DNA from: Purshia tridentata
Taxonomy: Eukaryota; Streptophyta; Magnoliopsida; Rosales; Rosaceae
Assembly: GCA_003254885.1 (NCBI GenBank)
Contig: QANT01002348.1
Location: 1 to 64,000 of the forward strand
Direction of reading: 5' to 3'
Length of the DNA stretch: 64,000 nucleotides
Of this stretch, positions 34,940 through 48,096 are shown piece by piece. Numbering within the stretch: the stretch's first letter is position 1; every line of letters begins with the position of its first letter. The position numbers and the translations under genes were made by a program. The notes beneath the pieces are model-generated. The model had not been told where the DNA came from. It did not search any database and worked only from the letters and a program-made list of their open reading frames with translations.

Positions 34940-37900
34940 TCACTCCCCCTCTCCAACATGAACCTTCATCTCTGAGGCTCCTCCGATGTTATTTACAGGC
35001 AACAGTGCTGTTGGTGCATTAGTTTCTTCAATGATCTGTAACATATCAACAGCCTTGTTGGATACAATTTCAAAGTCTGGAGATTCTAAGGAAGTTGTTG
35101 TCAAATTTTTAGCACCTCCTTCACTGGAATTTCTATCCACTTCTGTAGGATTGGCAGACCCTCCTTGAGGACAAGATTCTGTTTCTGCACTAAGATCAAC
35201 TTCTGGCTCGTCTCTGCCTACCACGTCCTCCTCTGCTCGAATATAATCTTCCGAAGGACTTACAGCATCATCCTCAAAAGAGTCAGTTGCATGCTTTGAT
35301 TCATCCGTGCATGGTTCTGTATTCGATGATGCTGTTTCAGCATGATAGGCAACTTGTGGATCATATGTGGCTACTGCATCCTCCTCTGACTCAACATCTT
35401 CCTGAAAAGGGTTAGCTGCATTCTTAGATTGGTCCATGCATGGTTCTGTAGTCGATGATCCTGATTCAGCACTAAATGCAACTTCCGGATCATATGTGAC
35501 AACTGCATCCTCCGCTGGTTCCACATAATCCTCTAAAGAACTTCTAACATCTACCTGAACAGAGTCAGCTGCATTCTTGGATTGGTCCATGCATGGTTCT
35601 GTATTGAAATTGAATGATGCTAATTCAGCATCAGAGAGAAATACGAGATCATATGTGGCTACTGCATCCTCCTCTGGCTCCACATAATCCTCTATAGAAC
35701 TTCTAACATCTTCCTGAAAAGAATTAGCAACATTCTTGGATTGGTCCACGCATGGTTCTGTATTCAATGACTTTGATTCAGCATTACAGGCAACTTCTGG
35801 CTCGTCTGTTGCTCCTGCATCCTCCTCCAAAGGACTATCATCATCACGGAAAGAGTCAGCCGCATTATTGGATTCTTCCATGCATGGTTCTTTATTCAAT
35901 GATTGTGATTCAACATTAAAGGTGACTTCTGGCTCGTCTGTAGCTTCTGAATCCACCTCTGAAGAACTAACATCATCCAGAGAAGTGTCAGCTGCACACT
36001 TGGATTGGTCCTCCTGTGATTTTTCTCTATTGATAGGCTCTTGATCTGGAGGCAACTGCGTTTTCTCAGTCTCCAAGAGCTTATGGATTGTTTCAGCAGC
36101 AGAATCTATAGCCCATCCATCATCATTGACATCTCTGAATGAAAGGAGTCAAGAAACTGTAACGTTAGAAGCAGACTCACAGGATTCCAACATCATATGG
36201 CAATAGAAGTGCCAGAATTACCTTTTAGGATCTAGTCCAGCTGAAAGAAAGGCTGATTTCATGAGATTTATGAGAAACAAAGGATTGCTATAGAAGTACC
36301 CTCCATATTTTATGATCTCCACTAGAAATTGCACATCCAAAACAAACTGCTGTAGGAAAAATAGACAAATGAAAGAAACTGAATGAACAAGAATCATGAT
36401 AAAACAAGAAATGGACCACTACCAGGCTGCTAGCGCTTCTCTAAGCATAAGGGGAAAAGAAAAGGAAAAGATAAAGAAAAGCAAACCTGCTTGAAATTGA
36501 GAGGATGCTCGATTGTCATATTCTCCTCATCAGTATCCCAGATCTCTTTGTTATTTGAAATCCAAACAAAAATGGCCTCTATCAGCTCCTTCAATAGATC
36601 CATTAACCAATCAACTTCAAAAACATTATCTTCAGAAAGTTTCTCCAGTTTCCTCAGTTCTAGAAAAAGTACCTGATTGCGAGACATTAGAAACAAACCA
36701 TATAATCAGCACATAAAACTACATGATTTTTTAACTAATAAGGAGTCAATTGACTGATGCAGTAACTCTGAGGAAAATAAAAAGACAAACTGCTAAACAA
36801 GGAAGGAACATTGACATGAAAAATACCTGAAAGGCAAGGGAGGGCATCACTCCATGAAACATGCCAGACTCTTCCTTGCCACCAATGCAAATTTCTGGAG
36901 TAAGTTTGTAGCTAGTCTTCAGGTACATAATTCTACTTATAAATTGCTCGCAGAAAAGAGCTCTGAAACGACAAGAAGCCTCTTGAATGAACAGTATGCA
37001 ACTGTCAAGTTCCTTCGCTTGATACTCATCTGGATGGATTTTCATTAATTCAGAATTGCTTTCACTAGAACCCTTAAAGATACTTCTAACCAGTCTGGAG
37101 AAGAGTTGCTCGAGTGCTGATAGATTGGCTAGAATAGAAACCTGTTGTTGCACTGTCTCGGCCACATTGATTCTTGAATTACTTTTTTCTGCAACAGTTG
37201 TTTCACAGTTGATGGCTTTTTCAAGGATGTCTATGTACTTTTTGAAGAGGTTCATAAGTCCACTGAGGATTGATCCTTCAATTTGAAGTGCAAATAATGG
37301 GGTGACATCTACAGTGATAGCCTTGAAGGGAAAATAAGGTATAAGTAAGAATAGCATCACACCAGAAAGATGAAATAATAATAGATAATTCAAGTATAAA
37401 ATAATAATATATAATTCAAGTCATACTGCTGAATACACATTTGGTATAATAATGCTTACAAAATCATACATACCTGCAACAGTGTTACAAACTTTCTGCC
37501 ACTGTTAGTGAGCAAGCAGTATTCTGGTTGTTGGCCAACAACCATGGAAGAGCACCCTTCATTCATAATTCCAGATACAAGATATCTACCCAAAACCCAA
37601 GCATCAGTTGCTGCAAAGATATCAATGACTTTCTTAAAATGGTCTAGGTGTGAATGCAGAACCTCTTCCATGCAAGGGCGAATATGCTTGATCAGGTATG
37701 GCCGCAACACTAATCTTTGAGTTTCCAACAAAGAACAAAATGACATTGCACACTGCACAGCTTCTACTGCTGTGGACAATCCACCACTTATTTCTGAGAT
37801 GGACTTAACATATTTATCAAAACAAGCAGCAAACACTTTGGTTTCTTGACGTGCCCACTGGATAAATTCTGATGCATAAGGAGAAGTTTCCCCATATAAC

Positions 37901-39112
37901 ATCACAAAACTATTTGCTGCTTGAGAAATCATAGAGAATACAAACTTTGAAAGTTCCCTGATATATACCCTATTTAAAAACGATTTCGAAGCCTTCAAAT
38001 TGTGTATCCCAGCTTCAATGCGTGAATGGTAATATTTGAGCAATAATTGAGTTGCAAAATGACTGTCACCTAGTCTGCAGAGCCCCACCAGTGCTTTTTG
38101 AAGTTCTGGTGCAGCTATTCTTGGATTTTCAGCCACCATTGTTAACTGTAGTGTAATCATTGCCTTCCTCTCAGAAATCGCAGAGCTAAATAGCCTTAAC
38201 TCGTCCAAAGGGTAATCTTCTTCAAACTGCATCTTTTGAAGATTCTCATCCTCCATTTCTAGGACAGCCAGTGCTTCCTCTATCCTGTTCTCGGACAAGA
38301 GAATGTCCAAGGTTTCTAAAACATCATTCGCGTGAGCCTCTAACTTGCTGATGGGAAGCGGTTCAGAACATTCAAATTCTTCAATAACCAAGTCTACTGT
38401 CTCCTTGGATAAAACCTTCAAATATACACCATCTACAAGGTCCTTTACGAGCCTCTTTTGGGTCAACACATGGTTTTTCAGTTGCATCAGCTCCTTTTCC
38501 ACACTCTCTACTTCTTCAAATATTCTACAAATATGATAACACATCAATTCCACTTCCTTTTGCCAACAAAGAATCACGTCAACTCACAATGGTCAAGTAA
38601 ATTAATTGACTTCACACTAAAAATATATATATATATATATGATTAAAGTTAAAGATCATATGCTTAAAAAACATAATCTATACTGTTCTCTAATACCTTA
38701 AGGTTTAAAATTGGTAGCTGAAGACGTTACCTAACGAAAGACGAGTAATTAGAAAAGATGTGTTTGTGAAACTCTTCATTGGATGCAGCCTTCAGCTCGA
38801 GGAGTTCTGAACAAAGATGCTTAATTCCCTATACACAGCAGCAGATTATCCGAAATTAACCTTATATTTTCATTCATATTTGATTTCCAGTATTTTCTCG
38901 GAAGCCAAAGGTAAACTAATTAAGTAATCAATAAAAATAAATAAATAAGTAAAAAAACTGACCTTTCCGGTCATGGAGTGGAGGTCGGAGTCATCGTCTC
39001 GGTCACTGGACACTGAGGTCACATCGGAGCCGGTATCGGACTGCGTGGAGTTCTCCATTTCCGGAAGGTCTCGGAAGCGAAATCTCGAAGACGCGGAAGA
39101 AGAAGATTCCAT
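34940..39112 (-). CDS. EXO84C: Exocyst complex component EXO84C with an acidic repeat-bearing C-terminal tail
   Basis: Seven coding exons: 39112-38963, 38828-38731, 38524-37474, 37321-36827, 36672-36487, 36349-36222 and 36134-34940, giving 1100 aa in frame. The N-terminal two thirds match plant EXO84C: a Ser-rich start, GIKHLCSELLELK, the coiled-coil block EEVESVEKELMQLKNHVLTQ, and helical cullin-repeat-like regions (IRPCMEEVLHSHLDHFKKV, AWVLGRYLVSGIMNEG). The core ends near DDGWAIDSAAETIHKLLE (about 705-722). The exocyst tethers secretory vesicles at the plasma membrane; EXO84C in Arabidopsis is linked to stigma acceptance of pollen. The final 370 residues are an acidic tail of repeats absent, as far as I recall, from Arabidopsis EXO84C. 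They are a continuous open frame with no stop in the last exon. Confidence 0.9.
35290..36000 (-). repeat. EXO84C: In-frame coding repeats in the EXO84C tail
   Basis: Five to six units of about 43-53 codons share the pattern TEPCMDQSKNAADSF, then an acidic EDVRSS.EDYVEPEEDAV stretch, then TYDPEVAF.AES. On the plus strand the landmark GCATGGTTCTGTA or a close variant recurs near 35311, 35440, 35590, 35749 and 35882. Unit length varies but always keeps the reading frame, which suggests selection on the protein or a recent expansion. Confidence 0.85.
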
Positions 39113-39700
39113 GGAAAATGGTCGTTTCCATTACACAAAGAGAACCGGAGACTCCGATGGAGAATTTAATCGAACTTGGAAGCTGCTGCTGGAAAGCCAC
39201 TCTTTGGAGCACTCTGTTGTCGTTTCGTAGTTCCATTGGCGCGCTTTGGTTTCTTCGTTACTCTGTCAGCAAACGGCTTGTTGCAGTGTCCGTTGGTCGT
39301 TATGCTTGGGCGAAAAGCTTAATACGGGGTCGTTTTGACGCCAGACTGAAAAAATTGTTTAAATTACTTTTGTTTTGTTGTCTATCTAATTTCGTTCATG
39401 TTCACGTTAATAGTTTCAATTTGTTGTAATTTTTGTCCTGTAGTTTTCTAAATGTTGTAGTTTAAGACTTTATTCTTAATTCATTCAATTTGGGCAATTA
39501 AGTATTGGTATGTGGAATGTGGAATGTGGGGAAACGGCATCGTTTGGTTATAACTGTGTTCAACATAAAGACGCCTATAGAAAAGAGACTCAAAAGAGTC
39601 TTTCCAACTCGCGGTAGCACCCACCGGTCCCAGCCGATGGTCATAAAATAAAAAGGACTGACACTTTGCGCACAGACGTCACGCACACAGAGCAAATGCA
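39113..39700. promoter_or_regulatory. Divergent promoter region of EXO84C and PSAT1
   Basis: Only 588 bp separate the EXO84C ATG (39112, minus) from the PSAT1 ATG (39701, plus), so both promoters and both 5' leaders lie here. I see no clear TATA box, as is common for broadly expressed genes. The plus-strand open frames 39118-39429 and 39666 onward overlap leaders and are not genes. Confidence 0.6.
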
Positions 39701-42700
39701 ATGCGAGCTCCGTGGCACCACCACCTGCTCACGGCGCTCCTCCTCCTCCTTCTCTTTCACGGCGCCGGAGGAGACTGGTCCGGTGACTACTCCAAACTCT
39801 CGGGCATCATCATCCCCGGCTTGGCCTCCACGCAGCTCCGCGCGTGGTCGATCCTCGACTGCCCCTACTCTCCTCTCGATTTCAACCCTCTCGATTTGGT
39901 CTGGCTCGACACCACCAAAGTACGTCGTCTATTCGCTTCGCTCTCAATTTTCACAAATTCAGAGTTTAGTTTCCTTGCATTTTATGATGATGATGATGAC
40001 GATTCTATGTTGTTGCAGCTTCTCTCTGCTGTGAACTGTTGGCTCAAGTGTATGCTGCTCGACCCGTACAACCAAACGGATCATCCTGAGTGCAAGTCTC
40101 GACCCGATAGCGGGCTTTCGGCGATTACGGAACTTGATCCTGGTTACATTACAGGTAACGTCACATTTGCTCTGAATTTCATTTCATGTATGTCTTCGCG
40201 TTCGTTAGCTTCGCTCTTCAGCTTTTGGTTGTTCCAAGTTACAGGTCCTCTTTCTTCGGTGTGGAAAGAATGGGTGAAATGGTGTATTGAATTTGGTATT
40301 GAGGCGAATGCAATCATTGCTGTTCCATATGACTGGAGGCTCTCACCATCCATGCTTGAGGAGCGGGACCTCTACTTTCACAAGCTCAAGTTCGTATTTT
40401 ATCTCTAGGTTCATTCATTCATTGCTTGTTTACTACCACACACATTTTCATGGAAGTAATCATTATGTGTCGGCCCAATAAATCACTTGCTGAGATTGAT
40501 TTGAGAGCTGCAAGAAACCTTATTTGAATTGAAGTCTTATTAAAATACAGATTGACATTCGAAACCGCACTGAAACTTCGTGGAGGCCCCTCACTAGTGT
40601 TTGCCCATTCACTGGGTAATCAAGTCTTCCGTTACTTTTTGGAGTGGTTAAAGCTTGAAATTGCACCAAAACATTATACCCAATGGCTGGATGAACACAT
40701 TCATGCCTATTTTGCTGTTGGTATGATTGATTTGCACCATAATTCATTTACCTCAAAAGTTTAGTTTCTTAGAATAGGGCATGCTATATTTATCTGGATT
40801 TATTCTGTTGAGTTTTTTCCAGGAGCTCCGCTTCTTGGTGCAGTCGAGACAGTCAAAGGAACACTTTCTGGATTAACATTTGGCCTTCCTATTTCTGAGG
40901 TGACCCATTCATTCAGATTTGAGAACCCCTTTCAATAATGGTTCATTTATTTTCTTTTTCATTTAAATTGTAATTTTCATACTCCTCCTAGATGTAATCA
41001 TATCTTTTTTCTTGTTTCTTATTTAACCATTTGTTATTCTCTTACGGAAAAAAGATAGCAACTAAACTCAGCTAATATCACTGGTCATGTTTAAGATTAC
41101 TTGTTTACTTAAGACTTTCTTGAAGCAAACTGAACTAGCTAATGTGAGTTTCACTAGCTTGTTTTGAAATAGGAGATTCATTATAGTTTCTCTTAGATCT
41201 GGATTCATGTTCTAAAACGTGCATATCATAATTGTTCATGGTAATCAGGGGACAGCTCGATTGATGGTCAATTCATTTGCTTCTTCACTATGGATGATGC
41301 CATTTTCAAAGTATTGTAGGGCAGATAATCCATACTGGAAGCATTTCTCTGGGGGGAACAGGAACATGAAGGCTCATCAGACTTATCACTGTGATGAGCA
41401 AGAATTTCGGTTGAACTACTCTGGTTGGCCAACAAATATTATCAATATTGAAATCCCTTCAATCCGTGGTAAAATTTTGACCCTCATGCAAGTAGTGTGG
41501 TTGGGATGTTATCATGCTCATATGTACTCTTTGCATCTTATATGGACAGGATTTGAAGCCTATCCATCAGTTACTGAAGTATCTGAGACTAACTTGTCAA
41601 GCACAGAATGCGGACTCCCTACTCAGTTGTCTTTCTCGGCTCGTGAAATATCAGATGGGACCTTTTTCAAAGCAATAGAGGATTATGACCCAGACAGCAA
41701 GAGGAATCTGTACCGATTAAAGAAGTGGGTACTTTGTTAATAATCATGAAGAATATAATTTTGCACACTTGTTTTCCTGACATTGGATGCCTTTTTAACA
41801 CAACTTCTGTAGTCTATGCTGCTATGCTGAAATTTAGTCTGTTAATCTGCTTACAACTTCTAAATTTCATCTTTGTCAGTGGTACAAACTTCCTGCAGTC
41901 TTCAGTTGTTATTATACTTATTGGGTTAGTGTGTTAGTGTAGACACCCTTTAGTGCCAGTGGTAAAGGACACATTCTGCTATTATATATATTTCTTTATT
42001 TCCTCTTCCAATTTTTTTACGAGGTGGACATCCAAGATTAAGGCATCTTGATTGTAGTTTCTCATTTTGTGTGGAAAAGTGTCCTGAAGTGGCACTTTCT
42101 GTGTTATGCATGTTGTCCCATAACATTTTGCTTCTATTTCTTTGTATATTTTGAACTTTTATCAAGCATAGTTGATGTTGATGCTTGGTTTAGCTTTCCA
42201 ACAGGACTCTGTTTGCAATGCTCTGTATTTCAGGTCATATCATGATGATCCAGTTTTAAATCCACTTACACCGTGGGACAGGCCACCTATAAAAAATATA
42301 TTTTGTATATACGGAACAGACTTGAAAACTGAGGTATATTTGCAATCTTTTAGTGAATAAGATATTTCCATTCGTCCTGACTGAATCAATTTAACATGAT
42401 TAGCTTTCTTGGTTTTTTTATTTGGTTATCACAACAGTGAATTTGGAAATTTAATGTTTGTGTGCTGGTTTTCATCATATTTTCCATTCTTGAAACAGTT
42501 CTGGTTTATTATTACTTAATAGTATTTTTTTATGAAAATGCTGCCCTGGCTCTACAATGCATGCTGCTTTTTTTCTTTTTTTTTGTCCCTTGAGGTTCAT
42601 AAGTGATAACAACTTCAATGAGTAATATAAGTGAAACTACTCATGTTTAGTTGTGTCAAATTTTTGCTTACATGTATGAACTATTCAGAATCAGACTGAA

Positions 42701-44616
42701 CTTTTTGAAATGTGCTATTATTTTCTTCATGTAAGCTTTGGTTACAATTTCAGTAACTTTAACTGTTATTAATGGTTAGTTTCTCCATGCATCATGTGTC
42801 AATCAGTTTAAGTGACAATAAGAACTACTGCTAGATTGCATTCATCCTAAGATATCTCTTTCTTATGACTAGGGATCTGTTGGTGCCTGCTCTACATTTA
42901 GCTGGTAACAGTGTTGTGGTGAATGATAGTTTTGGTATCTTGACAATGGAAAAACAGGTTGGTTACTATTTTGCACCAAGTGGCAAGCCCTATCCTGATA
43001 ATTGGATCATTACTGATGTGATTTATGAGATTGAAGGTTCCTTGTTCTCAAGGTAAATTTCATCTATAGTTCCATACTACATCAATAAACAAAATGTGAC
43101 TTACTTATATACAGTTACTGCAAATTGTTATCATATCTGATTTTTCCTCAAGTTCAGCATATGTTCAGAGAGTGACAGTCTTTATGGAAACTCTACAGTG
43201 TATAATTTTGTAACATTCTTGTAGGTCAGGAAATCTTGTTGAAGGAAATCCAGGAGCTGCAAGTGGGGATGAGACTGTGAGTTAGAAATTACATGCAAGC
43301 ATTTCAAATTTCAATGATAGAATACGTTTAGATTCTCCTGCTTCAGTATGATTACTTTTGTGGTCTTTTTTTTGAAATAGCATATGCAGCATTTAGTGAC
43401 ACATCATTTACCAGGTACCTTACCATTCTCTTTCTTGGTGCAAAAATTGGCTTGGACCAAAAGTCAACATAACTAGGGCTCCTCAGGTATTTGTTCTCAT
43501 TTTAGTATATAACATGTGACTTTGTCTGCAAAATTTCAGTAAATATGATATGTTTCTTCACCAGTAAAGTGGCCTGTATGAGAGTTTTGATTTTTGATTT
43601 CTTCTTAAAATTGCAGTCAGAGCATGATGGTTCTGATGTACAAGTGGAATTGAACGTGGAACATCATTATGAAGAAGATATTTTGCCCAACATGACAAGG
43701 TCTCCAAGGGTCAAGTACATAACTTACTATGAAGACTCTGAAAGTATACCAGAAAAGAGGACAGCCGTTTGGGAGATTGATAAAGGTGTGGGTCCCAACT
43801 AGTGTTACAAACTGAAGCATAACTTTTTGTATGGAATTGAGTTTAAAGTATGACCAGCTAAATTGCATCGACTACTATTGCATATAAATTTCAATTACTC
43901 ATGTGCTTGAAATACATACTTGCATTTTATAATATATTAACTTGTATTCTTCTCCTGAATTTATGAAATAGGATAAACCCATTATTTAAATATGCAATAA
44001 GACTCTTGTAGTTTCTCTATAATTCTTTGTTATAACAAATTGAAGCTGCTCATCTGTAATGTTACCATCTTTGGTGGTAACTTTTTATATTAAAAAGTAA
44101 TTATATATGTTATCCATGAGGAAAGTATTTTAAATAGTCATTGCATTAACACTATCTTAATGTAGCGAATCATAGGAACATTGTTAGATCCCCAGTTCTA
44201 ATGAGAGAGTTGTGGCTTCAAATGTGGCATGATATCCATCCTGATGCAAAATCAAAATTTGTTACTAAAGGTGCAAGTTTCTTCTCTCCTTCTTCATCTT
44301 CTCCACCTTTTTTAAGCAGTCAGCTGACATGTATAATCTGCAACAGCCAAGCGTGGACCTTTAAGGGATGAAGACTGTTATTGGGATTATGGAAAGGCTC
44401 GATGTGCATGGGCCGATTACTGTGAATACAGGTTTGTTCTTTTCAAGACTACTGAATCTTTGTCAAAAGTTAAAATTTTCCTTTTCCCCCTCCCTTCCTC
44501 TCCTTTAATCTTAACTTGATGTTTGGAGATGCAGATACATCTTTGGAGATGTTCATTTAGGACAGAGCTGTAGGTTAAAGAATACTTCAGCAGATCTTCT
44601 TTTGCATTATTTATAG
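39701..44616 (+). CDS. PSAT1: Phospholipid--sterol O-acyltransferase (PSAT1), LCAT family
   Basis: Fifteen coding exons: 39701-39919, 40019-40154, 40245-40389, 40551-40720, 40823-40899, 41249-41468, 41550-41724, 42234-42333, 42958-43052, 43225-43276, 43415-43486, 43617-43785, 44166-44270, 44347-44431 and 44535-44616. They give 633 aa with every phase consistent. The enzyme moves an acyl group from phospholipid sn-2 to free sterols, making sterol esters at ER-linked membranes. Visible marks: signal peptide (HHHLLTALLLLLLFHG), GIIIPGLASTQLRAWSILDC, PYDWRLS, the lipase elbow FAHSLGNQ (nucleophile about Ser187), GDETVPYHSLSW (likely acid) and VEHHYEED (likely His). An overlapping out-of-frame ATG at 39696 precedes the start by 5 bases and could lower initiation. 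Confidence 0.95.
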
Positions 44617-46109
44617 ATTAGAAGGTATTCCTTTCTCAATTCTGTTTTGCCATATAGTAGTTTCAGTACATGTATTGAGCTTTGCCTTACATTACTGATG
44701 TTTTTGTTGGAAACAATGGAATCACACAAGAAAATGATACTGAGAGATGTAATGCGTGGCCGTGTCGGTTGGTAAACATTCTAATATAATTAGTGCTATT
44801 TTTCTCTCCACAAAAAGGTGGTGGTGAGCAACATATTTCTCCTAATATCATTGTCATTCAACAATCAGTAAATTTTAATTGGAAATGATTCCACTTAGTT
44901 AAACATTCTAATATCATTGTAACTCTACGATGAATGAGTTTTAAATAGAAGTTATTTGTTCACTATAATTGATGTGGTTTCGATGATGTTTCAGGTGCTG
45001 GCATCGAAGTTATCAAACCAATCAGATTCCTTGCCATTATTTGTAATCATTGGAGGCACATACCATTCACTTATAAGTGGGCTCGCTGGTCTCCTTTAAA
45101 ACTTAGCACTTCAGTAATCCTTTTTGTATCAAGCACAACTGAAATGGCGTCTCACTTCAGAATGCTTGATGATTTTGTCGTTGGTAAACCTAACTTGATG
45201 ACTCAGCATTGTCTCCAATCGATATTGCATCTGGAAGACAGCACTGCTAGATGTGATTTGCTCACCACTCAACCCTACCAAACCGTGTCAAGCTGTAGCC
45301 TTCTTTTTTTCTGGTAGCTTCTTCCAAGCACCATGGCGCTGATGAACCATCGCACCACAAAAGTATTTCTTGTATTTATTGTTAACATCATCCTAGGAAG
45401 TTTTCAACGATAAAGATGTATTGACTATTGAACTATAGTCTATATCTTCATTATTATTTCAGTATATGCTAAACATTTTTGCATTTGCAAGATATGATGC
45501 TATTATTTCCGACTTTGTATGTTTAACACTCAAAAATGTTTTTTGTAAGTGATGATGCCCAGTCTACTTAATTCGGAGTTCACCTAAAAACCTTACCCAA
45601 TAATAGAGTGCATTGTGAATTTCTTTCCGTAGCCCTAGAAAATCTAAGTGAAGGGGCCACCAAGCGGATTTTAGGTCAAGTGCCTTGGGTTTGCAATATG
45701 AACTCGCGAATCCATACGCATAACTATAGTGAATTAGGCTGTCCTGCAATCAATCAATCTCTTACTCTTTCAAGAAAACACACTACATGTGCTTTAATGG
45801 CATGCATTTTTCACTTGAGGGGTTCCTCACTTGTTGAATGGGCAGTATAAGCTGTTTTTAAGGAAGTGGTTAGGGTTAAAAATGGGGTTCAAAGTCACAA
45901 AACAGTAATGGCAATCCAAATTCTAAATTTGTATAACAAGTCAAGCAAACAGTAATGGGAATCCCATTCTACATTTGTTTCCCACCTACAAGGCAATGAC
46001 AATTGTTTCTAAATAAAGATCTGTGGTTCATTGATAAAAGGAAAATAGGAGGGAAAATAAAAAATAAAAAAATAAATCTAAGAATGCAGGATCTTCCAGA
46101 AAAAGTCAG
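44617..46109. other. Intergenic region between convergent PSAT1 and RhoGDI genes
   Basis: This holds the PSAT1 3' UTR on the left and the RhoGDI 3' UTR on the right. Sequence near 45000-45340 is of mixed composition and may belong to the PSAT1 transcript. Short open frames at 45564-45850 on both strands match nothing I know. Confidence 0.5.
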
Positions 46110-48096
46110 CTAAATGCACTTTTTGATCTCGAAGGAGTATTTGAGTTCCATATGACATCTCTTGTCATCATCTTCGAACTGTGCAAAATAGAAAACCAAT
46201 AAAAAAAATCAACATATATTCTGTATGCACACATAAAAACTAACTTATACAAACTACTACCCGTTATGCAAAGATCAAGCAGTGACTACAGATATGTTCT
46301 TTAAACCCTAGAAATGACTATAGATGTTCCCTTGCACTCTATAACCCACTGAAAATTTAAGAGATCTCAAAATAGGCATATATTGCTCTTCTGATCACAA
46401 TATAATCGAGAAATAAAAGAAAGAAAAAGGTTTTTGATTTTATTCCAAACCATCATATATTATGCCTACACTTTTCAATCCCAAATTAAGCTTGCTGCAT
46501 GCAAATATGGTTTGCCTACACACATGTACTAACCGCCACATACCTTAAGCTTTGCCGAGTAAACCCCCCTTGCCAGCGCCCCGGACGGAGTGGTCTCCTC
46601 TTCCAAGGTGTGCACATATGGTTCTCTATTAGGAGCAAATGTACCCAACATTCCTTTGCTTTGATCAACTGACTCCCAAATGGTAAAAGTTCAACCATAA
46701 TAAAAGAGAAGAATAAGACTCGAAATAATGATTAGCATACAGATTCTAAGCTTAAAAAATATAGAATAAAAGGATCTGTGTCTGTCTCTAATCTCTATCC
46801 AGTGGGATGAAGGAAAAAGTAAAAACTGTTGTCTTCAAGAATGCAAAATGAGCATCAGATACAAAACCAGTCTCATTACCTCCTGCTACATTAACCAAAG
46901 TTGTTTACAGATTTCAATAATAAATTTATGTTACTCTGTTTAAAGGTTTGGCCAAAATTTCAACAAGCTTTCAAGTTCGAACCATCTCTACTGCATTTAA
47001 AACATCTAGAGAGAACAATAAAACATTATTATATACCTTGGAGCCCTCCTTTCCACACTGTGTTGGAGTAGGTAAGGCCAGAGACAATGTTGTGCAGAAC
47101 ACTAAATGTTAGCTTAAGCCGAAATTCAGATCCCTCTTGGAGCGTAAACAGGACACGGCCAATCTGATTCTCATCAACAGGCAAGGGAGTGTTGATTTCC
47201 CCAAAGTCATCGGAGATGATTCCTATGGAGTGGAATTTGACTTCAGGTTCCATTTGACCTGATTAAATGGAAGACTCTTAGCAAAAGTGAGGCAACAGAT
47301 TCAAAAACCAGAACAAATGAAGGTGTGAATAAAGCACTGGGAGTATAAAAGTGTCACTAGGACAAACCATCCAAATCACTTTCCAAGAAACCAAGCAGCT
47401 TCTCTTTCCACCTCCTTAAGCTGTCATCATCCTGTTAAACACAGGTGGTTTCAAAATTGAGTAGTAGACCCCAAATACTTTGATTGTCAATTTCATAAAA
47501 ACTGATCAATCTAGATGGTTGCATTGAATGTCAACAGGAATTATATCATTATAATAAGACTGATCTAATTGAGATTTTAAAACCAAATTGTTGTATTTGA
47601 AATTTTGAATCATTTCAATTGCAGCGGCCATTAGCCTCCCCAGTTAAACATAATTGAGATTAAAAATTCAGACTTCACTAGAAAGTTTGGGTTAAAGAAA
47701 AAGCCTTTTCCTTTCCAAAGACAACATCAATGGATACAAGAAAAAGCATGAAAACCCATTACATATTCTTCAATAAAATGAAATCCCATTAAGCAAATAG
47801 TAAAACAAACCCAACTTCAACATTTATCAAAAGAGAGAATTGCAGGAGTGAGAGAAGAATAAAGAGAGAACCTTGTCTTTCTCAATCTGTTCCTTGAGAG
47901 AAACCAAAGGCCCAGGAACAAATCCAGCAACAACCCCATTACTCTTATCATCATCCTCTTCTTCTCCAACATCAAAAACCTCACTTAGCTTTTCAGTCAT
48001 TTCCTTCTGCTTTTCTGGTCTCCCCTCACTCACACCACCAGCTGAAGAGCCTCCTGATGATGACCCTGCTTGATCTCCTCTCTTCCCACTCTCCAT
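46110..48096 (-). CDS. GDI1: Rho GDP-dissociation inhibitor (RhoGDI, GDI1/SCN1-like)
   Basis: Five coding exons: 48096-47872, 47431-47368, 47258-47037, 46668-46554 and 46188-46110, giving 234 aa in frame. The N-terminal 75 residues are Ser/Gly-rich, then acidic (EVFDVGEEEDDD) and end GPLVSLKEQIEKDKDDDSLRRWKEKLLG, the helical arm that contacts switch regions of Rho/ROP GTPases. The immunoglobulin-like domain that holds the prenyl group follows: VKFHSIGIISDDFGEI, GSEFRLKLTFSVLHNIVSGL, MLGTFAPNREPY and the end CHMELKYSFEIKKCI. The protein extracts ROP GTPases from membranes and focuses polar growth, as in root hairs (SCN1). The frame is open upstream to 48255, but the family start matches MESGKRG at 48096. 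Confidence 0.93.

Noticed and set aside
42865-42957. Coding extension before PSAT1 exon 9
   Set aside because: The frame MTRDLLVPALHLAG... is open into exon 9, but the AG at 42956-42957 and the conserved TEVGYYFAPSGK junction show it is intron.
46965-46990. B-box-like GGTTCGAAC sequence suggesting a second tRNA or SINE
   Set aside because: No A box, acceptor stem or clover-leaf can be drawn around it.
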